Source: Galbitalea sp036271875
Lineage (GTDB): Bacteria > Actinomycetota > Actinomycetes > Actinomycetales > Microbacteriaceae
Assembly (NCBI GenBank): GCA_036271875.1
Contig: DATAZU010000030.1
Location: forward strand, 1 to 21,285
Length of the DNA: 21,285 bases
Direction: 5' to 3'
Shown here: positions 21,251 to 21,285 of the stretch, piece by piece
Position numbering within the stretch: the first letter of the stretch is position 1
Layout: each line of letters opens with the position of its first letter
Notes under the pieces: generated by a model
The model's input: only the letters and a program-made list of their open reading frames with translations
Told to the model about the DNA's origin: nothing
Database searches by the model: none
Translations under genes and position numbers: made by a program

Positions 21251-21285
21251 GTGGCAAGAACCACTCCGGTCAGGAAGGCTTGGCG
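21251..21285 (+). CDS. secD: SecD N-terminus (3' truncated by window)
   Basis: From GTG 21251 the frame reads MARTTPVRKAW, the usual opening of actinobacterial SecD just before its first membrane helix. Only 11 complete codons are in the window. The position after yajC supports the call. A GAG lies 11 bases upstream as a weak ribosome site. Confidence 0.75.
   Translation, partial: MARTTPVRKAW

Noticed and set aside
1..21285. CRISPR arrays, complete insertion sequences, rRNA genes or a replication origin
   Set aside because: No regularly spaced repeats, paired terminal inverted repeats around a transposase, rRNA motifs or DnaA-box clusters were seen by eye in the window.

Overview
The window looks like the chromosome of a high-GC Gram-positive actinomycete, most probably of the family Microbacteriaceae. 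The evidence is the GC-rich codon use, frequent GTG starts and TANNNT -10 boxes. The gene order thrS, HIT, pdxS, pdxT, yebC, ruvC, ruvA, ruvB, yajC, secD and the Val/Gly/Cys/Val tRNA cluster are also typical of Actinobacteria. The assignment rests on gene content and motifs read by eye; no database search was run.

Left part (1-2403): the tail of an IS481-type transposase meets, tail to tail, a minus-strand group of three genes. In transcription order these are an SRPBCC-like protein, an MFS exporter and an ABM-like monooxygenase. They lie just downstream of a minus-strand tRNA-Val(CAC). Positions 2404-3301 hold a small membrane protein and the tRNAs Gly(GCC), Cys(GCA) and Val(GAC), closed by a strong intrinsic terminator.

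Middle (3302-11140): accessory or lineage-specific genes. They include an unknown 239-aa membrane-anchored protein, a VOC/glyoxalase-like protein, and an unknown 202-aa protein divergent from an SRAP-domain (YedK/HMCES-like) abasic-site protein. Next comes a tandem pair of secreted proteins of about 630 aa. Each has the same N-terminal domain with a CNGC motif followed by about five Ig-like repeats. After them come a small gene that may start at a non-canonical ACG and a 53-aa hydrophobic protein. Several strong hairpins without U-tracts separate these units.

Right part (11156-21285): the conserved core. thrS, which may be leaderless, is followed by a HIT/Ap4A phosphorylase-like gene, the PLP synthase pair pdxS-pdxT, a palindrome-rich spacer and a convergent small membrane protein. 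A DUF222/HNH endonuclease of the 13E12 type then appears behind a perfect LexA-type SOS box. yebC, ruvC, ruvA and ruvB (Holliday-junction processing) follow, then yajC and the first codons of secD (protein export).

The observations most worth following up are: the SOS box in front of the HNH gene, with possible read-through into yebC-ruvCAB; the in-frame tandem repeat inserted in ruvB; the duplicated Ig-repeat secreted proteins; the competing inverted repeats after pdxT; and the absence of phosphatidylinositol-synthesis genes between the HIT gene and pdxS. No intergenic stretch exceeds about 300 bases. I found no CRISPR array, rRNA or complete mobile element.
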